Of a stretch of 64,000 bases of DNA, positions 1 through 7,789 are shown piece by piece; position 1 is the stretch's first letter, and every line of letters starts with the position of its first letter. The notes below the pieces were generated by a model. The model saw nothing but the letters and a program-made list of their open reading frames with translations, did no database searches and had not been told where the DNA came from. Source of the stretch: Hymenobacter busanensis (GTDB taxonomy: Bacteria; Bacteroidota; Bacteroidia; Cytophagales; Hymenobacteraceae); assembly GCF_008727865.1 (NCBI RefSeq), contig NZ_VTWU01000001.1, positions 930,001 to 994,000 of the forward strand, given 5' to 3'. A program made the position numbers and the translations under genes.

Positions 1-620
1 TTTGAGCCTGGTTCGCGGGTAATCAGTTCCTCGGCATGTTCGCCCTGGGCGTGCAGGTGAGTGCTCAGAATGCCGCGGCCTTCTTCCTGGCTGCGCTGGA
101 GTACCACGGCCCCGGCACCGTCGCCAAAAATAACCGACACGGCCCGGCCGCGCGTGCTTTTGTCGAGACCCGAGGAGTGGATTTCGGAGCCGACGACCAG
201 CGCCGTTTCGTACATGCCGGTCTTGATGAACTGGTCGGCCAAGGACAAGGCGTAGATAAAGCCCGAGCACTGGTTGCGCACGTCGAAAGCCGGAATGGGG
301 GCCTTAATGCCCAGTTCGCGCTGCAGCAGCACGCCCGAACCGGGGAAGAGGTAGTCGGGCGAAAGGGTAGCAAACACGATGAGTTGCACGTCGTCGGGCT
401 GCAGGCCGGCTTGCTCCAGGGCCATGCGGGCAGCGTTGGCGCCCATGTTGGCGGTGGTGTCTTTGCCTTCCTCAAACCACCGCCGCTCCCGAATGCCGGT
501 GCGCTCCTGAATCCAGGCGTCGGTGGTTTCCATGACTTCTTCGAGTTCGACGTTGGGCACCACGCGCGAAGGCACGTAATGGCCCACGCCGGCAATGGCA
601 GATGTGTGTAGTTGGGACAT
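1..620 (-). CDS. fabH: 3-oxoacyl-ACP synthase III (FabH), 3' end cut by window
   Basis: Condenses acetyl-CoA with malonyl-ACP to start fatty acid synthesis in the cytoplasm. The reverse strand reads from ATG at 620 with no stop before the window edge, giving about 206 residues of a protein usually about 330 long. The N-terminus MSQLHTSAIAGVGHYVPSR, the TDAWIQERTGI block near residue 33 and the nucleophile motif NQCSGF (Cys about 118) are typical of the FabH thiolase fold. The His/Asn catalytic residues lie beyond the window. A related KAS III-like enzyme for another pathway cannot be excluded from this half. Confidence 0.9.
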   Translation of the reverse strand, partial: MSQLHTSAIAGVGHYVPSRVVPNVELEEVMETTDAWIQERTGIRERRWFEEGKDTTANMGANAARMALEQAGLQPDDVQLIVFATLSPDYLFPGSGVLLQRELGIKAPIPAFDVRNQCSGFIYALSLADQFIKTGMYETALVVGSEIHSSGLDKSTRGRAVSVIFGDGAGAVVLQRSQEEGRGILSTHLHAQGEHAEELITREPGS

Positions 621-725
621 GGGAATGATGGGGGTGTGGTGCAGAACGAGCCGGGGAAAAGGCGCCAAAGATAACAACGCGCGGGCTGCGCTAACAACGC
701 AAGTCGCGGGCCTCTCGTTGCTGCG

Positions 726-1883
726 CTAGCGGCCCGTGCAGGCCGCTGCAACGGCCGCCAGCAGCCGCGGCGCCTCGCTGCTCCAGTGGGCTTCGGCCAC
801 CGGCCCGGTTGCGTAAAACCGGCGGCCGCCGAGCTGCTGGGCCAGGTGATTGGGGGCGGGGAGAGGTTGCCGAAAAGATACAACTATGCCTGCTTGATGA
901 CGTCGGACTTCAGCTTCCCATAGCGGGTTTGGCGGTACCAGCACGGGCAGTCCGGCGGCAAGGTATTCGTAGAGCTTGGTGGGCATGCAGCGCCACGAGC
1001 TGGGATGTTCCTGGTAAGGCAGCAGGCCTACGTGGTGCCGCTCAATCTCCCGCAGAATTTCCTGATGCGGCACCGGCTGCGCGCCGCCAATCAAGCGCAG
1101 CCACGAGCTATGTTCCGCTACCAACTGCTGCAGGCGGCGCAGCTCCTCCGGTTGCTGGCAAAACCCGATAATGGACAGCTGGGCAGCGGGCCAGGCTTGG
1201 CGCAGGTGCTGTACCCAGGCCACTGCATCGAACACGCCGTTGAGGGACGAAATGGTGCCCGAATAAAGCAGCCGCAGCGGCTCGGTGGGCATAGGGAGGA
1301 TGGCCGGGTGCGCTGCGGTGGGCGCGGAGCCGGCGTACTTGTTTTCGAGAATATACGTGCGGCCGGCGGGCAAGCCGCGCAGCTCGTCGGCGTAACTGCG
1401 CTCGGCCAACAGCACACCGGCGGCTCGGCGAAATGCCAGCAGCTCAATCCGGCGGATGGCGCCGGCTAGCACACGCTTGCTAAAGCCGCCGTACACCTGC
1501 TGGGTGCTGATGTTGAGCGCGTAGTTCTCGCGCACGTCATATAGAAACGCCCGCCGTGGCTCCAGCCATTGCCACAGCAGTGTGAGCGGCAGCAGTTCCG
1601 GCGCGTGCACAATAACCACAGCCGGGCGCAGGCGGTGCAACAACAGCCAATAGCGCCACTGGGCCGCAAGGCGGTCGAAGCTGAGGCGCTGGGCCTGGAA
1701 AATGGGGTGTTGCCGAATGCCGCCAACGAAAGCGGGAGGAGCACTGCTGCGCCCGGCAATGTGTACCTCGTAGCCGGCCTCAGCCAGGGTGCGGCCAACC
1801 TTTTCGGCCATGCGCGTATCGTCCACGGGCTTGAGGACCGAGGCCAGTAACACGCGCACCGAACGAGCCGCCGGGTTTTCCAT
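726..1883 (-). CDS. GT4-type glycosyltransferase
   Basis: Predicted cytoplasmic glycosyltransferase of 385 residues, probably transferring a sugar from a nucleotide sugar to a glycan or lipid acceptor. The N-terminal half has the GT-B pattern (RVLLASVLKPVDDTRM, then AEAGYEVHIAGR). The C-terminal half has the donor-binding Rossmann domain, with LRLLYSGTISSLNGVFDAV and later HHVGLLPYQ and MPTKLYEYLAAGLPVLV, which carries the acidic residue of the usual E-x7-E region. The ATG at 1883 lies divergent to dapD with a short shared promoter region. Donor and acceptor cannot be told from sequence. Confidence 0.8.
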   Translation of the reverse strand: MENPAARSVRVLLASVLKPVDDTRMAEKVGRTLAEAGYEVHIAGRSSAPPAFVGGIRQHPIFQAQRLSFDRLAAQWRYWLLLHRLRPAVVIVHAPELLPLTLLWQWLEPRRAFLYDVRENYALNISTQQVYGGFSKRVLAGAIRRIELLAFRRAAGVLLAERSYADELRGLPAGRTYILENKYAGSAPTAAHPAILPMPTEPLRLLYSGTISSLNGVFDAVAWVQHLRQAWPAAQLSIIGFCQQPEELRRLQQLVAEHSSWLRLIGGAQPVPHQEILREIERHHVGLLPYQEHPSSWRCMPTKLYEYLAAGLPVLVPPNPLWEAEVRRHQAGIVVSFRQPLPAPNHLAQQLGGRRFYATGPVAEAHWSSEAPRLLAAVAAACTGR

Positions 1884-2009
1884 ACCACGCCAAACCTACT
1901 ACTTTCGTCCCGCTGCCGCGTGCCGCCGCTCCTTTTTGCGTCTTGCTGCGCAACCAAGCGGCCGCTTTTTCACTTTTCTTCTGACGCGCCACCCGGCGCT
2001 TCCTTCCCT

Positions 2010-2837
2010 ATGACCAACGACATTCACGCCCTCATCGAAGCCGCCTGGACCGACCGCTCGCGCCTGCAAGACGCCGCTACCCAGGAAGCCATCCGCTCCG
2101 TTATCGAGCACCTCGACCGCGGCCAGCTGCGCGTGGCCGAACCCAGCACGTCGGAGGACGGGCGCTGGCAGGTAAACGACTGGATCAAGAAGGCCGTCAT
2201 TTTGTACTTCCCGCTGCAGCAGATGCAAACGTTGGAAGTCGGCCCCTTTGAGTTTCACGACAAGATGAAGCTCAAAACCAACTACGCGCAGCAACAGGTG
2301 CGCGTGGTGCCGCCCGCCGTGGCCCGCTACGGCAGCTACCTCGCCCCCGGCGTGATTATGATGCCTTCTTATGTAAACATCGGCGCCTACGTGGGCGAGG
2401 GCACGATGGTGGACACCTGGGCCACCGTGGGCTCGTGCGCGCAAGTGGGCAAGCACGTGCACCTCTCGGGCGGGGTAGGCCTGGGCGGCGTACTCGAGCC
2501 GGTGCAGGCCGCGCCGGTTATCATCGAAGACGGGGCCTTCATCGGCTCGCGCTGCATTTTGGTAGAAGGCTGCCACGTGGGCAAAGAAGCCGTGCTCGGT
2601 GCAGGCGTTACCATCACCGGCAGCACCCGCATCATCGACGTGTCGGGCGCCGAGCCGAAGGAGTACCGCGGCTACGTGCCGCCCCGCTCGGTGGTCATTC
2701 CCGGTACTTTGCCCAAGCAGTTTCCGGCCGGCGAATACCACGTGCCCTGCGCCCTCATTATCGGGCAGCGCAAACCCAGCACGGACCTAAAAACCTCACT
2801 CAACGACGCCCTGCGGGAACACGACGTGGCGGTGTAA
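2010..2837 (+). CDS. dapD: 2,3,4,5-tetrahydropyridine-2,6-dicarboxylate N-succinyltransferase
   Basis: Adds a succinyl group to tetrahydrodipicolinate in the succinylase branch of lysine and meso-diaminopimelate synthesis. From ATG 2010 the protein is 275 residues, the usual DapD length; the frame is open further upstream but that extension is not DapD-like. The N-terminal helical domain is followed by a left-handed beta-helix of hexapeptide repeats (GVIMMPSYVNIGAYVGEGTM through IIEDGAFIGSRCILVEGCHVG). It is cytoplasmic and forms trimers in the family. The upstream sequence TACTACTTTCG resembles a -7 element shared with the divergent glycosyltransferase. Confidence 0.95.
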   Translation: MTNDIHALIEAAWTDRSRLQDAATQEAIRSVIEHLDRGQLRVAEPSTSEDGRWQVNDWIKKAVILYFPLQQMQTLEVGPFEFHDKMKLKTNYAQQQVRVVPPAVARYGSYLAPGVIMMPSYVNIGAYVGEGTMVDTWATVGSCAQVGKHVHLSGGVGLGGVLEPVQAAPVIIEDGAFIGSRCILVEGCHVGKEAVLGAGVTITGSTRIIDVSGAEPKEYRGYVPPRSVVIPGTLPKQFPAGEYHVPCALIIGQRKPSTDLKTSLNDALREHDVAV

Positions 2838-2848
2838 GCCAAACAGAA

Positions 2849-3157
2849 ATGCCGCTTTTTGAAGAGGCCAGGGATATTGCTCAAGGGTATATGGATGCGC
2901 TAAATGCCAATCCGTATGGCGACCCAGATGCAGTTACGGATTGCGTCCTCATTTACGAGGAAACCATCAGCAGGCCTTACGGTTGGGTTTTCTTTTATGC
3001 TTCCAAAAGCTTTCTGGAAACTGACGACTTCGTGTTTGCTTTAATAGGCAACGCGCCTTTTATCGTGAATAAATTCGATGGCTCCATTACTGTCACGGGT
3101 ACGGCACATGGAGTTGATTGTTATTTGGCAGAATACGAAAAGCAGAAAGGCTATTGA
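2849..3157 (+). CDS. YrhB/Immunity protein 35-like small protein
   Basis: 102-residue cytoplasmic protein starting 11 bases after the dapD stop. The central block RPYGWVFFYASKSFLETDD, then ALIGNAPFIVNKFDGSITVTGTAHGVDCYLAEYE, matches what I know of the YrhB/Imm35 fold (paired Trp/Phe strands, GNxPfiV, dGsi..tGTa..v..Y). Family members are found as polymorphic-toxin immunity proteins and as stand-alone YrhB proteins. No toxin gene lies nearby, so it would be an orphan. Its DNA is visibly less GC-rich than dapD, suggesting later acquisition. The family call is from motif memory. Confidence 0.65.
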   Translation: MPLFEEARDIAQGYMDALNANPYGDPDAVTDCVLIYEETISRPYGWVFFYASKSFLETDDFVFALIGNAPFIVNKFDGSITVTGTAHGVDCYLAEYEKQKGY

Positions 3158-3171
3158 CACCGAAGCGCCAT

Positions 3172-3215
3172 AAAAGCAAAGCGCCTGACCAAAACTGGTC
3201 AGGCGCTTTGCTTTT
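3172..3215. terminator. Bidirectional intrinsic terminator
   Basis: Perfect 19-bp stem (3172-3190 with 3197-3215) around a 6-base loop, with A-run on the left arm and T-run on the right. It lies between the convergent Imm35-like gene and the isoaspartyl peptidase gene and can serve both. Confidence 0.85.
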
Positions 3216-3227
3216 GAACCAGCAGGT

Positions 3228-4163
3228 TTAGCGTAGCTGCTCGTCTACATCCTCTTTCCAAATGGCCACGAACGGCTCGTCGTCGCCCACACGGTAAGCG
3301 CAGCGCATCACGTTGGTGTTCGACTCAATGGCGAAGTTGCCCTCGGGGTCAATGGCAATAATGCCCCGGTCACCCTGTAGCTTGTCGGCGTGCACTGCCA
3401 CGGCACCTTGCGCGGCCTTGGCAATCGAGAGCTTTTTGTACTTGCGCAGCGCATACACTTCGTGGGCGCAGGCGGCGAGCATAATGATTTCGCCGTCGCC
3501 GGTGCAGGAGGCGGCACACACCTCGTTGTTGGCGTAGGAGCCGCCGCCGTAGATGCAGCTGTCGCCTACGCGGCCGCGCAGCTTGCCTTCGATGCCGCCG
3601 GTGCTAGTGGCTACGGCTAAATTGCCGTGTTGGTCGAGAGCCACGGCGCCCACGGTGTCGTGCTTGTTGGGGTGCTCCACTTCGGCTTCCTGAATGATGT
3701 CGAGCCACTCCTGCCGTTGCTCGTCGGTTTTGAAGTAGCTAGGGTCCTGCAGCATCAGGCCCTGGGCTAGCGCAAACTCGTGCGCTCCTTCGGCCGTGAG
3801 GAAAGTATGCTTGCACTTCTCCATCACCAAGCGGGCCAGGTGCACGGGGTTTTTCACCAACTTCAACCCGCTCACGGCCCCGCCGCGCAGGGTGAGGCCG
3901 TCCATTACCGAGGCTTCGGTTTCTACCTCGCCGTTGAGGGTGAACATACCCCCGCGCCCGGCGTTGAACAGCTCGTTGTCTTCCATGCTCATCACGGCCG
4001 CTTCCACCGCATCGAGGGCAGTACCGCCGCGGTTCAAAATTTCCCAGCCAGCATGTAAAGCCGCTTCGAGGCCCTTTTTCAGAGCTGCTTCTTTTTCTGG
4101 TGGAATCGACGACGGGTCGGTGGTGACCGCGCCGCCGTGGATGACAATGACATACTTGCCCAT
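3228..4163 (-). CDS. Isoaspartyl peptidase/L-asparaginase, Ntn-hydrolase
   Basis: Plant-type asparaginase family enzyme that hydrolyses isoaspartyl dipeptides and asparagine. The start at 4163 gives MGKYVIVIHGGAVTTDP, the conserved first strand with HGGA; total 311 residues. These proteins self-cleave before a Thr that becomes the N-terminal nucleophile. The motif HDTVGAVALD places it at Thr170, followed by ATSTGGIEGKLRGRVGDS and the substrate-binding GxxxxxNN region. Auto-processing should give subunits of about 169 and 142 residues. No signal peptide is seen, so it is cytoplasmic. Confidence 0.92.
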   Translation of the reverse strand: MGKYVIVIHGGAVTTDPSSIPPEKEAALKKGLEAALHAGWEILNRGGTALDAVEAAVMSMEDNELFNAGRGGMFTLNGEVETEASVMDGLTLRGGAVSGLKLVKNPVHLARLVMEKCKHTFLTAEGAHEFALAQGLMLQDPSYFKTDEQRQEWLDIIQEAEVEHPNKHDTVGAVALDQHGNLAVATSTGGIEGKLRGRVGDSCIYGGGSYANNEVCAASCTGDGEIIMLAACAHEVYALRKYKKLSIAKAAQGAVAVHADKLQGDRGIIAIDPEGNFAIESNTNVMRCAYRVGDDEPFVAIWKEDVDEQLR

Positions 4164-4274
4164 ACTCGGTAGTGGGGAGATGGTGTGGTAGGTAAGAATG
4201 CGGCGCCTCGTTGGTACGGCGAAGAAGGCGCTTCGTTGGTGCTGCAAGCCTATGGTATGGGGTAGTCAGCAAAC

Positions 4275-4300
4275 AAAAAAGCCCGGCGCAGGCCGGGCTT
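4275..4300 (-). terminator. Intrinsic terminator after msrA
   Basis: Stem 4279-4287 with 4292-4300 (AAGCCCGGC and its complement) and loop of four bases. The A-run at 4275-4280 becomes a U-run on the minus strand, so it ends the msrA transcript. Confidence 0.8.
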
Positions 4301-4337
4301 TTGAAAGACAGTGGTTTATGCGAAAACGTAAACCGGA

Positions 4338-4883
4338 CTAATCGGCCGAAACGCGGGGCTTCAGCTTGTCGGCAAACACCTGCCGCACTTTGTCGACTTT
4401 GGGCTTCACCACAAACTGGCAGTAAGGTTGCCCGCCGTTGAGGTTGAAGTAGTTCTGGTGGTAGTCCTCGGCGGGGTAGAACACCGACAGCGGCAGAATC
4501 TCGGTGACAATGGGCTGGGGGAAAGCATGGGCGTCGTTGAGTTTCTGCTTGTATTCCTCGGCCAGGCGCTTCTGTTCAGCATTGTGGTAGTAGATGCCCG
4601 AGCGGTACTGCGTGCCCACGTCGTTGCCTTGGCGGTTGAGCGTGGTGGGGTCGTGGGTTTTCCAGAACACCTCCAGCAGCTCCTCGAAGCTAATTTTCGC
4701 AGGGTCGAAGGTGATTTGCGCTACCTCGTTGTGCCCGGTCAGGCCCGAGCAGACTTCTTTGTAGGTAGGGTTGGCAATGCGTCCGCCGGTGTAGCCCGAA
4801 ACGACTTTCTCTACGCCGTTCAGGTTCTGAAACACGGCCTCGACGCACCAAAAACAGCCGGCCCCAAAGGTTGCTAATTCCAT
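4338..4883 (-). CDS. msrA: Peptide-methionine (S)-S-oxide reductase
   Basis: Reduces the S-epimer of methionine sulfoxide in oxidised proteins. ATG at 4883 gives MELATFGAGCFWCVEAVF, with the catalytic Cys10 in the invariant GCFW motif; total 181 residues, normal for a single-domain MsrA. Further hallmarks are YTGGRIANPTYKEVCSGLTGHNE and the substrate-pocket Tyr region TQYRSGIYYHNAEQK. Cys13, Cys45 and Cys155 could act as recycling cysteines. There is no signal peptide or fused MsrB domain. The frame is open upstream of 4883 but that sequence belongs to the intergenic repeat array. Confidence 0.96.
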   Translation of the reverse strand: MELATFGAGCFWCVEAVFQNLNGVEKVVSGYTGGRIANPTYKEVCSGLTGHNEVAQITFDPAKISFEELLEVFWKTHDPTTLNRQGNDVGTQYRSGIYYHNAEQKRLAEEYKQKLNDAHAFPQPIVTEILPLSVFYPAEDYHQNYFNLNGGQPYCQFVVKPKVDKVRQVFADKLKPRVSAD

Positions 4884-5016
4884 AGTAAGTGGGAAATGAA
4901 AGGAGTGGTAGGATAATAAGCGGAAAACCAGCCGTAAGGTTTCCCCAAGACAGCCCGGCGCTGCTAAACCCCTTGGCTCACGACGCAGCGCAACCATCCA
5001 CAGAACCGAAACCCCC

Positions 5017-5250
5017 GTGTCGACTACTCGGCAAGCACGTACTGAGATGCAAAAGCGCCGGTCGACTACTCGACAAACACTTCCACACAATCCGAAACCC
5101 CGTGTCGACTACACGACACGGATTTTCGGGAATACACATGCCCGTGTCGACTGGACGACAGCCGCTTTCTGTTCTGCAAATGGCCCTGTCTACTAGTCGA
5201 CAGTATCCCCACGAATGCCAACAGCCCGTGTCGATCGGTCGGCACGGGCT
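5017..5250. repeat. Array of six palindromes with 42-bp period
   Basis: Six degenerate palindromes of the form (CCCG)TGTCGACTnnTCGACA occur with TCGAC-type cores starting at 5020, 5062, 5105, 5147, 5189 (TCTAC variant) and 5231. Intervals are 42, 43, 42, 42 and 42 bp. Each core is a small inverted repeat; unit 3 pairs 5100-5107 with 5114-5121 and unit 6 forms a longer hairpin (about 5220-5251). The roughly 20 bases between cores are not alike. The array fills the gap between msrA and the dehydrogenase gene, whose coding end it touches. Both strands give open frames with a 14-residue period only because the palindromes repeat every 42 bp. Confidence 0.85.
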
Positions 5251-5271
5251 GTTGCAGCATAGGAAGCCGAA

Positions 5272-6162
5272 TTAGCGGCGGAAGCGGCTGGCTACCACCA
5301 GCTCCTTCGAGCCGGCCGTGTGCTGGTAGAAACCTTCGCCCGACTTCACGCCCAGGCGGCCGGCCATTACCATGTTCACCAGCAGCGGGCAGGGGGCATA
5401 CTTGGGGTTGCCAAGGCCTTCGTGCAGCACGCGCAGAATGGCCAGGCACACGTCCAAGCCGATGAAATCGGCCAGCTGCAGCGGGCCCATCGGGTGAGCC
5501 ATGCCCAGTTTCATGACCGTGTCGATTTCTTCTACGCCGGCCACACCCTCAAACAGGGTGTAAATGGCCTCGTTGATCATCGGCATCAGGATGCGGTTGG
5601 CCACGAAACCGGGGTAGTCGTTGACCTCCGTCGGAATCTTGCCCAGCTGTTTCGACAGCTCCATAACCTGCTCGGTCACGGCGTCGGAAGTAGCGTAGCC
5701 GCGAATGACTTCCACGAGCTTCATCACCGGCACCGGGTTCATGAAGTGCATGCCAATCACGCTTTCGGGGCGCTTGGTAACGGCCGCAATCTTGGTGATG
5801 CTGATGCTGCTGGTATTGGAGGCCAGAATGCAGCCGGCGGGCGTAAACTCATCGAGCTGGCGGAAAATCTGCAGCTTCAGGTCCACGCTTTCGGTGGCGG
5901 CTTCCACCACCAGGCCCGCGTCGCGCACGCCTTCCTGAAGCGAGGTAGAGGGCCGCAGCCGGCCCAGAATCGCCGTTTTGTCGTCTTCCGACAACGCCCC
6001 TTTGGCTACTTGCCGGTCGAGGTTTTTGCCAATGGTAGCGAGGCCTTTGTTGAGGTTTTCGAGATTGAGGTCAATCAGCGTGACCGGGAATCCATACTGG
6101 GCAAACACGTGGGCAATACCATTGCCCATGGTGCCCGAGCCAATGACGGCAACGTTCAGCAT
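5272..6162 (-). CDS. 3-hydroxybutyryl-CoA/3-hydroxyacyl-CoA dehydrogenase
   Basis: NAD-dependent dehydrogenase that interconverts 3-hydroxyacyl-CoA and 3-oxoacyl-CoA in beta-oxidation or butyrate metabolism. ATG 6162 gives MLNVAVIGSGTMGNGIAHVF, the Rossmann GxGxxG motif at the N-terminus; 296 residues, near the family's 280-290. The catalytic His is in GMHFMNPVPVMKLVEV (His139), with SNTSSISIT before it and PGFVANRILMPMINEA opening the helical C-terminal domain. It is a stand-alone dehydrogenase, not the FadB/FadJ fusion. It may end in the hairpin formed by unit 6 of the 42-bp array. Confidence 0.93.
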   Translation of the reverse strand: MLNVAVIGSGTMGNGIAHVFAQYGFPVTLIDLNLENLNKGLATIGKNLDRQVAKGALSEDDKTAILGRLRPSTSLQEGVRDAGLVVEAATESVDLKLQIFRQLDEFTPAGCILASNTSSISITKIAAVTKRPESVIGMHFMNPVPVMKLVEVIRGYATSDAVTEQVMELSKQLGKIPTEVNDYPGFVANRILMPMINEAIYTLFEGVAGVEEIDTVMKLGMAHPMGPLQLADFIGLDVCLAILRVLHEGLGNPKYAPCPLLVNMVMAGRLGVKSGEGFYQHTAGSKELVVASRFRR

Positions 6163-6496
6163 GCGGGGAAATAGAAGGGGAGGAGGAAAAGAGCGGGCGG
6201 CAAGGCACTGGCCGCCCGGCAAAGCTACACGAAAGCCCTGCGCCACCCAAGTTGCGCGGTGGCTACCCCAGCGGAATGGATGTAGTAAAACCGGCGGCCG
6301 GCAGAAAAGTTTAGGTGCATGATGTATAAGGGTATAGCTATGTTTTTGAAAAAATATCTTGCCCCGTTATATCCTTTTGTACAACCCCGCGTACAAACCC
6401 GCAGAACGCCGCGACACGCCACCCGCAAACAGGATGGAACCGGGTCGCGAGGGTTTTGCAAACGTCCACACCCTCACCTAACTCTTTTCGACAACC
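6163..6496. other. Intergenic region between divergent genes
   Basis: About 330 bases separating the dehydrogenase from a small membrane protein gene. It contains an AT-rich patch (about 6310-6390) likely to hold promoters for one or both sides. I could not place a convincing -33/-7 pair. Open frames here lack recognisable protein features. Confidence 0.5.
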
Positions 6497-6658
6497 ATGG
6501 GCAATCTGCTGTACCTCATTGCTGTTGTGCTCATCATCATCTGGGCACTCGGCTTCCTCGGCTTCAACAGCTTTGGAATGGGCAATCTGATTCACATCCT
6601 GCTGGTCATTGCCATTATTGCCATCATCCTGCGTTTGATACGCGGCGGCACGGTCTAA
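6497..6658 (+). CDS. Lmo0937-family small membrane protein
   Basis: 53-residue protein starting MGNLLYLIAVVLIIIWALGF. It has two hydrophobic segments (about residues 3-21 and 32-47) joined by a GFNSFGMGNLIH linker and ends with LIRGG. This matches the Lmo0937-type small membrane protein pattern found widely in Bacteroidota, often as stress-responsive genes; the function is unknown. It is a single-gene unit followed by a strong terminator. Confidence 0.8.
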   Translation: MGNLLYLIAVVLIIIWALGFLGFNSFGMGNLIHILLVIAIIAIILRLIRGGTV

Positions 6659-6693
6659 TCTGAGGCCACCCCGGCGCAACGTTGCGTCTGAAA

Positions 6694-6739
6694 AACACGA
6701 AAAGGGCTGCCTCCTTGCGGAGGCAGCCCTTTTCGTGTT
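6694..6739. terminator. Bidirectional intrinsic terminator
   Basis: Perfect 21-bp stem (6694-6714 with 6719-6739), tetraloop TTGC, between the convergent small membrane protein gene and the barrel protein gene. Confidence 0.85.
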
Positions 6740-6752
6740 ACGCCCGCAATGG

Positions 6753-7676
6753 TTACTTGCCGATGTCGAAGAGGAAGCTGAAGCGGATAACCGGCTGGCC
6801 GTAGATGTTGGCCTGCAAGCCGTCGTTGAAATTATAGAGCACCGCAATGTCGGCGGCGGCTCGGTCGCCCAGTTCCTGCCGGTAGCCAATGCCCAGCAGG
6901 GGAGTGCGGACCGTGGCCTCGTCGCGGCGCACCGCCAGCGTGGTGGGGCTGGTAAGCACTTCGTAGATGATTTGCGCGCGCGTTACTTCGTACTCGGCGT
7001 GCACGAAGAAGTTCTTGATGACCATTACCTGCGCAAAGGCTTTCAGGCCATAGTTGTTACCCGAAATGCTCTGGCGGATACCCGTACCCGAGTTGGCGGC
7101 CGGAATGCTATAGCCCGAGTGCGAATACACGATGCCCGGACCGGCAGCAATGCGGTCGGTAATGCGGTAGCCCAGCGCCGGCGAAGCGCCCACGTTGTAA
7201 GACGTACCGCCGGCGTTGTTGCCGTTTAGGCCCAGGCTGAAATTTCCGTAGACGAAATATTTGCTTTTCGGCCGATCTACGGCCTGCGACCCGGGAATTT
7301 GCCCAGTCGACGGAATCCGTTCGGCGGGCCGGCCGTCGTCGTCGATTGTGGGCGTGGTGCGGGGGCGGGCCGGCTGGGCCTGCGGAGCCGCCGAGCCCGG
7401 CAAGGGCTGTGCCGAGCGGCCGTCGTCGTCCAAGGTGGTGCTGGGTTTGGGCGGCGTGGTGGGCTGAATGGGCGCCTGTGTGGGGGCCGTGGCAGGAGCG
7501 GGGTTGGTGGGCGTGGCAGGGGCCGGCGTGGTGCGCGGGCGCGGCAGCACCGGGCCGGGAGGCGCCGTGTTCAGCTGCGGCTTCACGGTGGTCGAGTCGG
7601 TGCGCTGGGCCAGCGCAACCGGGGCACTCAGCAATGCGGTCGATCCAAGGAGGGCCGCCAGCAAAAAACGCTTCAT
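6753..7676 (-). CDS. Outer-membrane beta-barrel protein with Pro-rich linker
   Basis: 307-residue predicted outer-membrane protein. ATG 7676 gives a signal peptide (MKRFLLAALLGSTALLSAPVALA) before QRTDST. A low-complexity Pro/Thr/Ala stretch of roughly residues 30-125 follows and contains two copies of an RPRTTP...DDDGR unit. The remainder is strand-rich with alternating hydrophobic residues (YFVYGNFSLGLNGNNAGG, NYGLKAFAQVMVIKNFFVHAEYE) and ends VIRFSFLFDIGK, as in small 8-stranded barrels of the PorT/OmpW-like type. The role is unknown. Confidence 0.75.
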   Translation of the reverse strand: MKRFLLAALLGSTALLSAPVALAQRTDSTTVKPQLNTAPPGPVLPRPRTTPAPATPTNPAPATAPTQAPIQPTTPPKPSTTLDDDGRSAQPLPGSAAPQAQPARPRTTPTIDDDGRPAERIPSTGQIPGSQAVDRPKSKYFVYGNFSLGLNGNNAGGTSYNVGASPALGYRITDRIAAGPGIVYSHSGYSIPAANSGTGIRQSISGNNYGLKAFAQVMVIKNFFVHAEYEVTRAQIIYEVLTSPTTLAVRRDEATVRTPLLGIGYRQELGDRAAADIAVLYNFNDGLQANIYGQPVIRFSFLFDIGK

Positions 7677-7743
7677 AGTAGCAGGAGGAAAGAGCACAGA
7701 AAACGAGGGAAGGAACGCGGGCGTTCCGCACGCAAGAAACAAA

Positions 7744-7773
7744 AAGGCCGCGGAGCGTTGCATCCGCGGCCTT
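7744..7773 (-). terminator. Intrinsic terminator after the ABC-F gene
   Basis: An 11-bp stem (7744-7754 with 7763-7773) with an eight-base loop; the A-run at 7741-7745 gives a minus-strand U-run. Confidence 0.8.
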
Positions 7774-7789
7774 CGTCGCCGGTAAAACG

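Noticed and set aside
2435-2848. Extended frame upstream of the Imm35-like gene overlapping dapD
   Set aside because: The extension is the shadow of dapD in another frame; the domain starts at ATG 2849.
5017-5250. CRISPR array
   Set aside because: Repeats are degenerate and palindromic cores of about 16-22 bases; spacers are shorter than normal and there are no cas genes in the window.
4889-5449. Open frames on both strands through the palindrome array, coding 14-residue repeats with RHG
   Set aside because: The palindromes make both strands open with the same pattern, and one frame overlaps the dehydrogenase gene; no start context or domain supports a protein.
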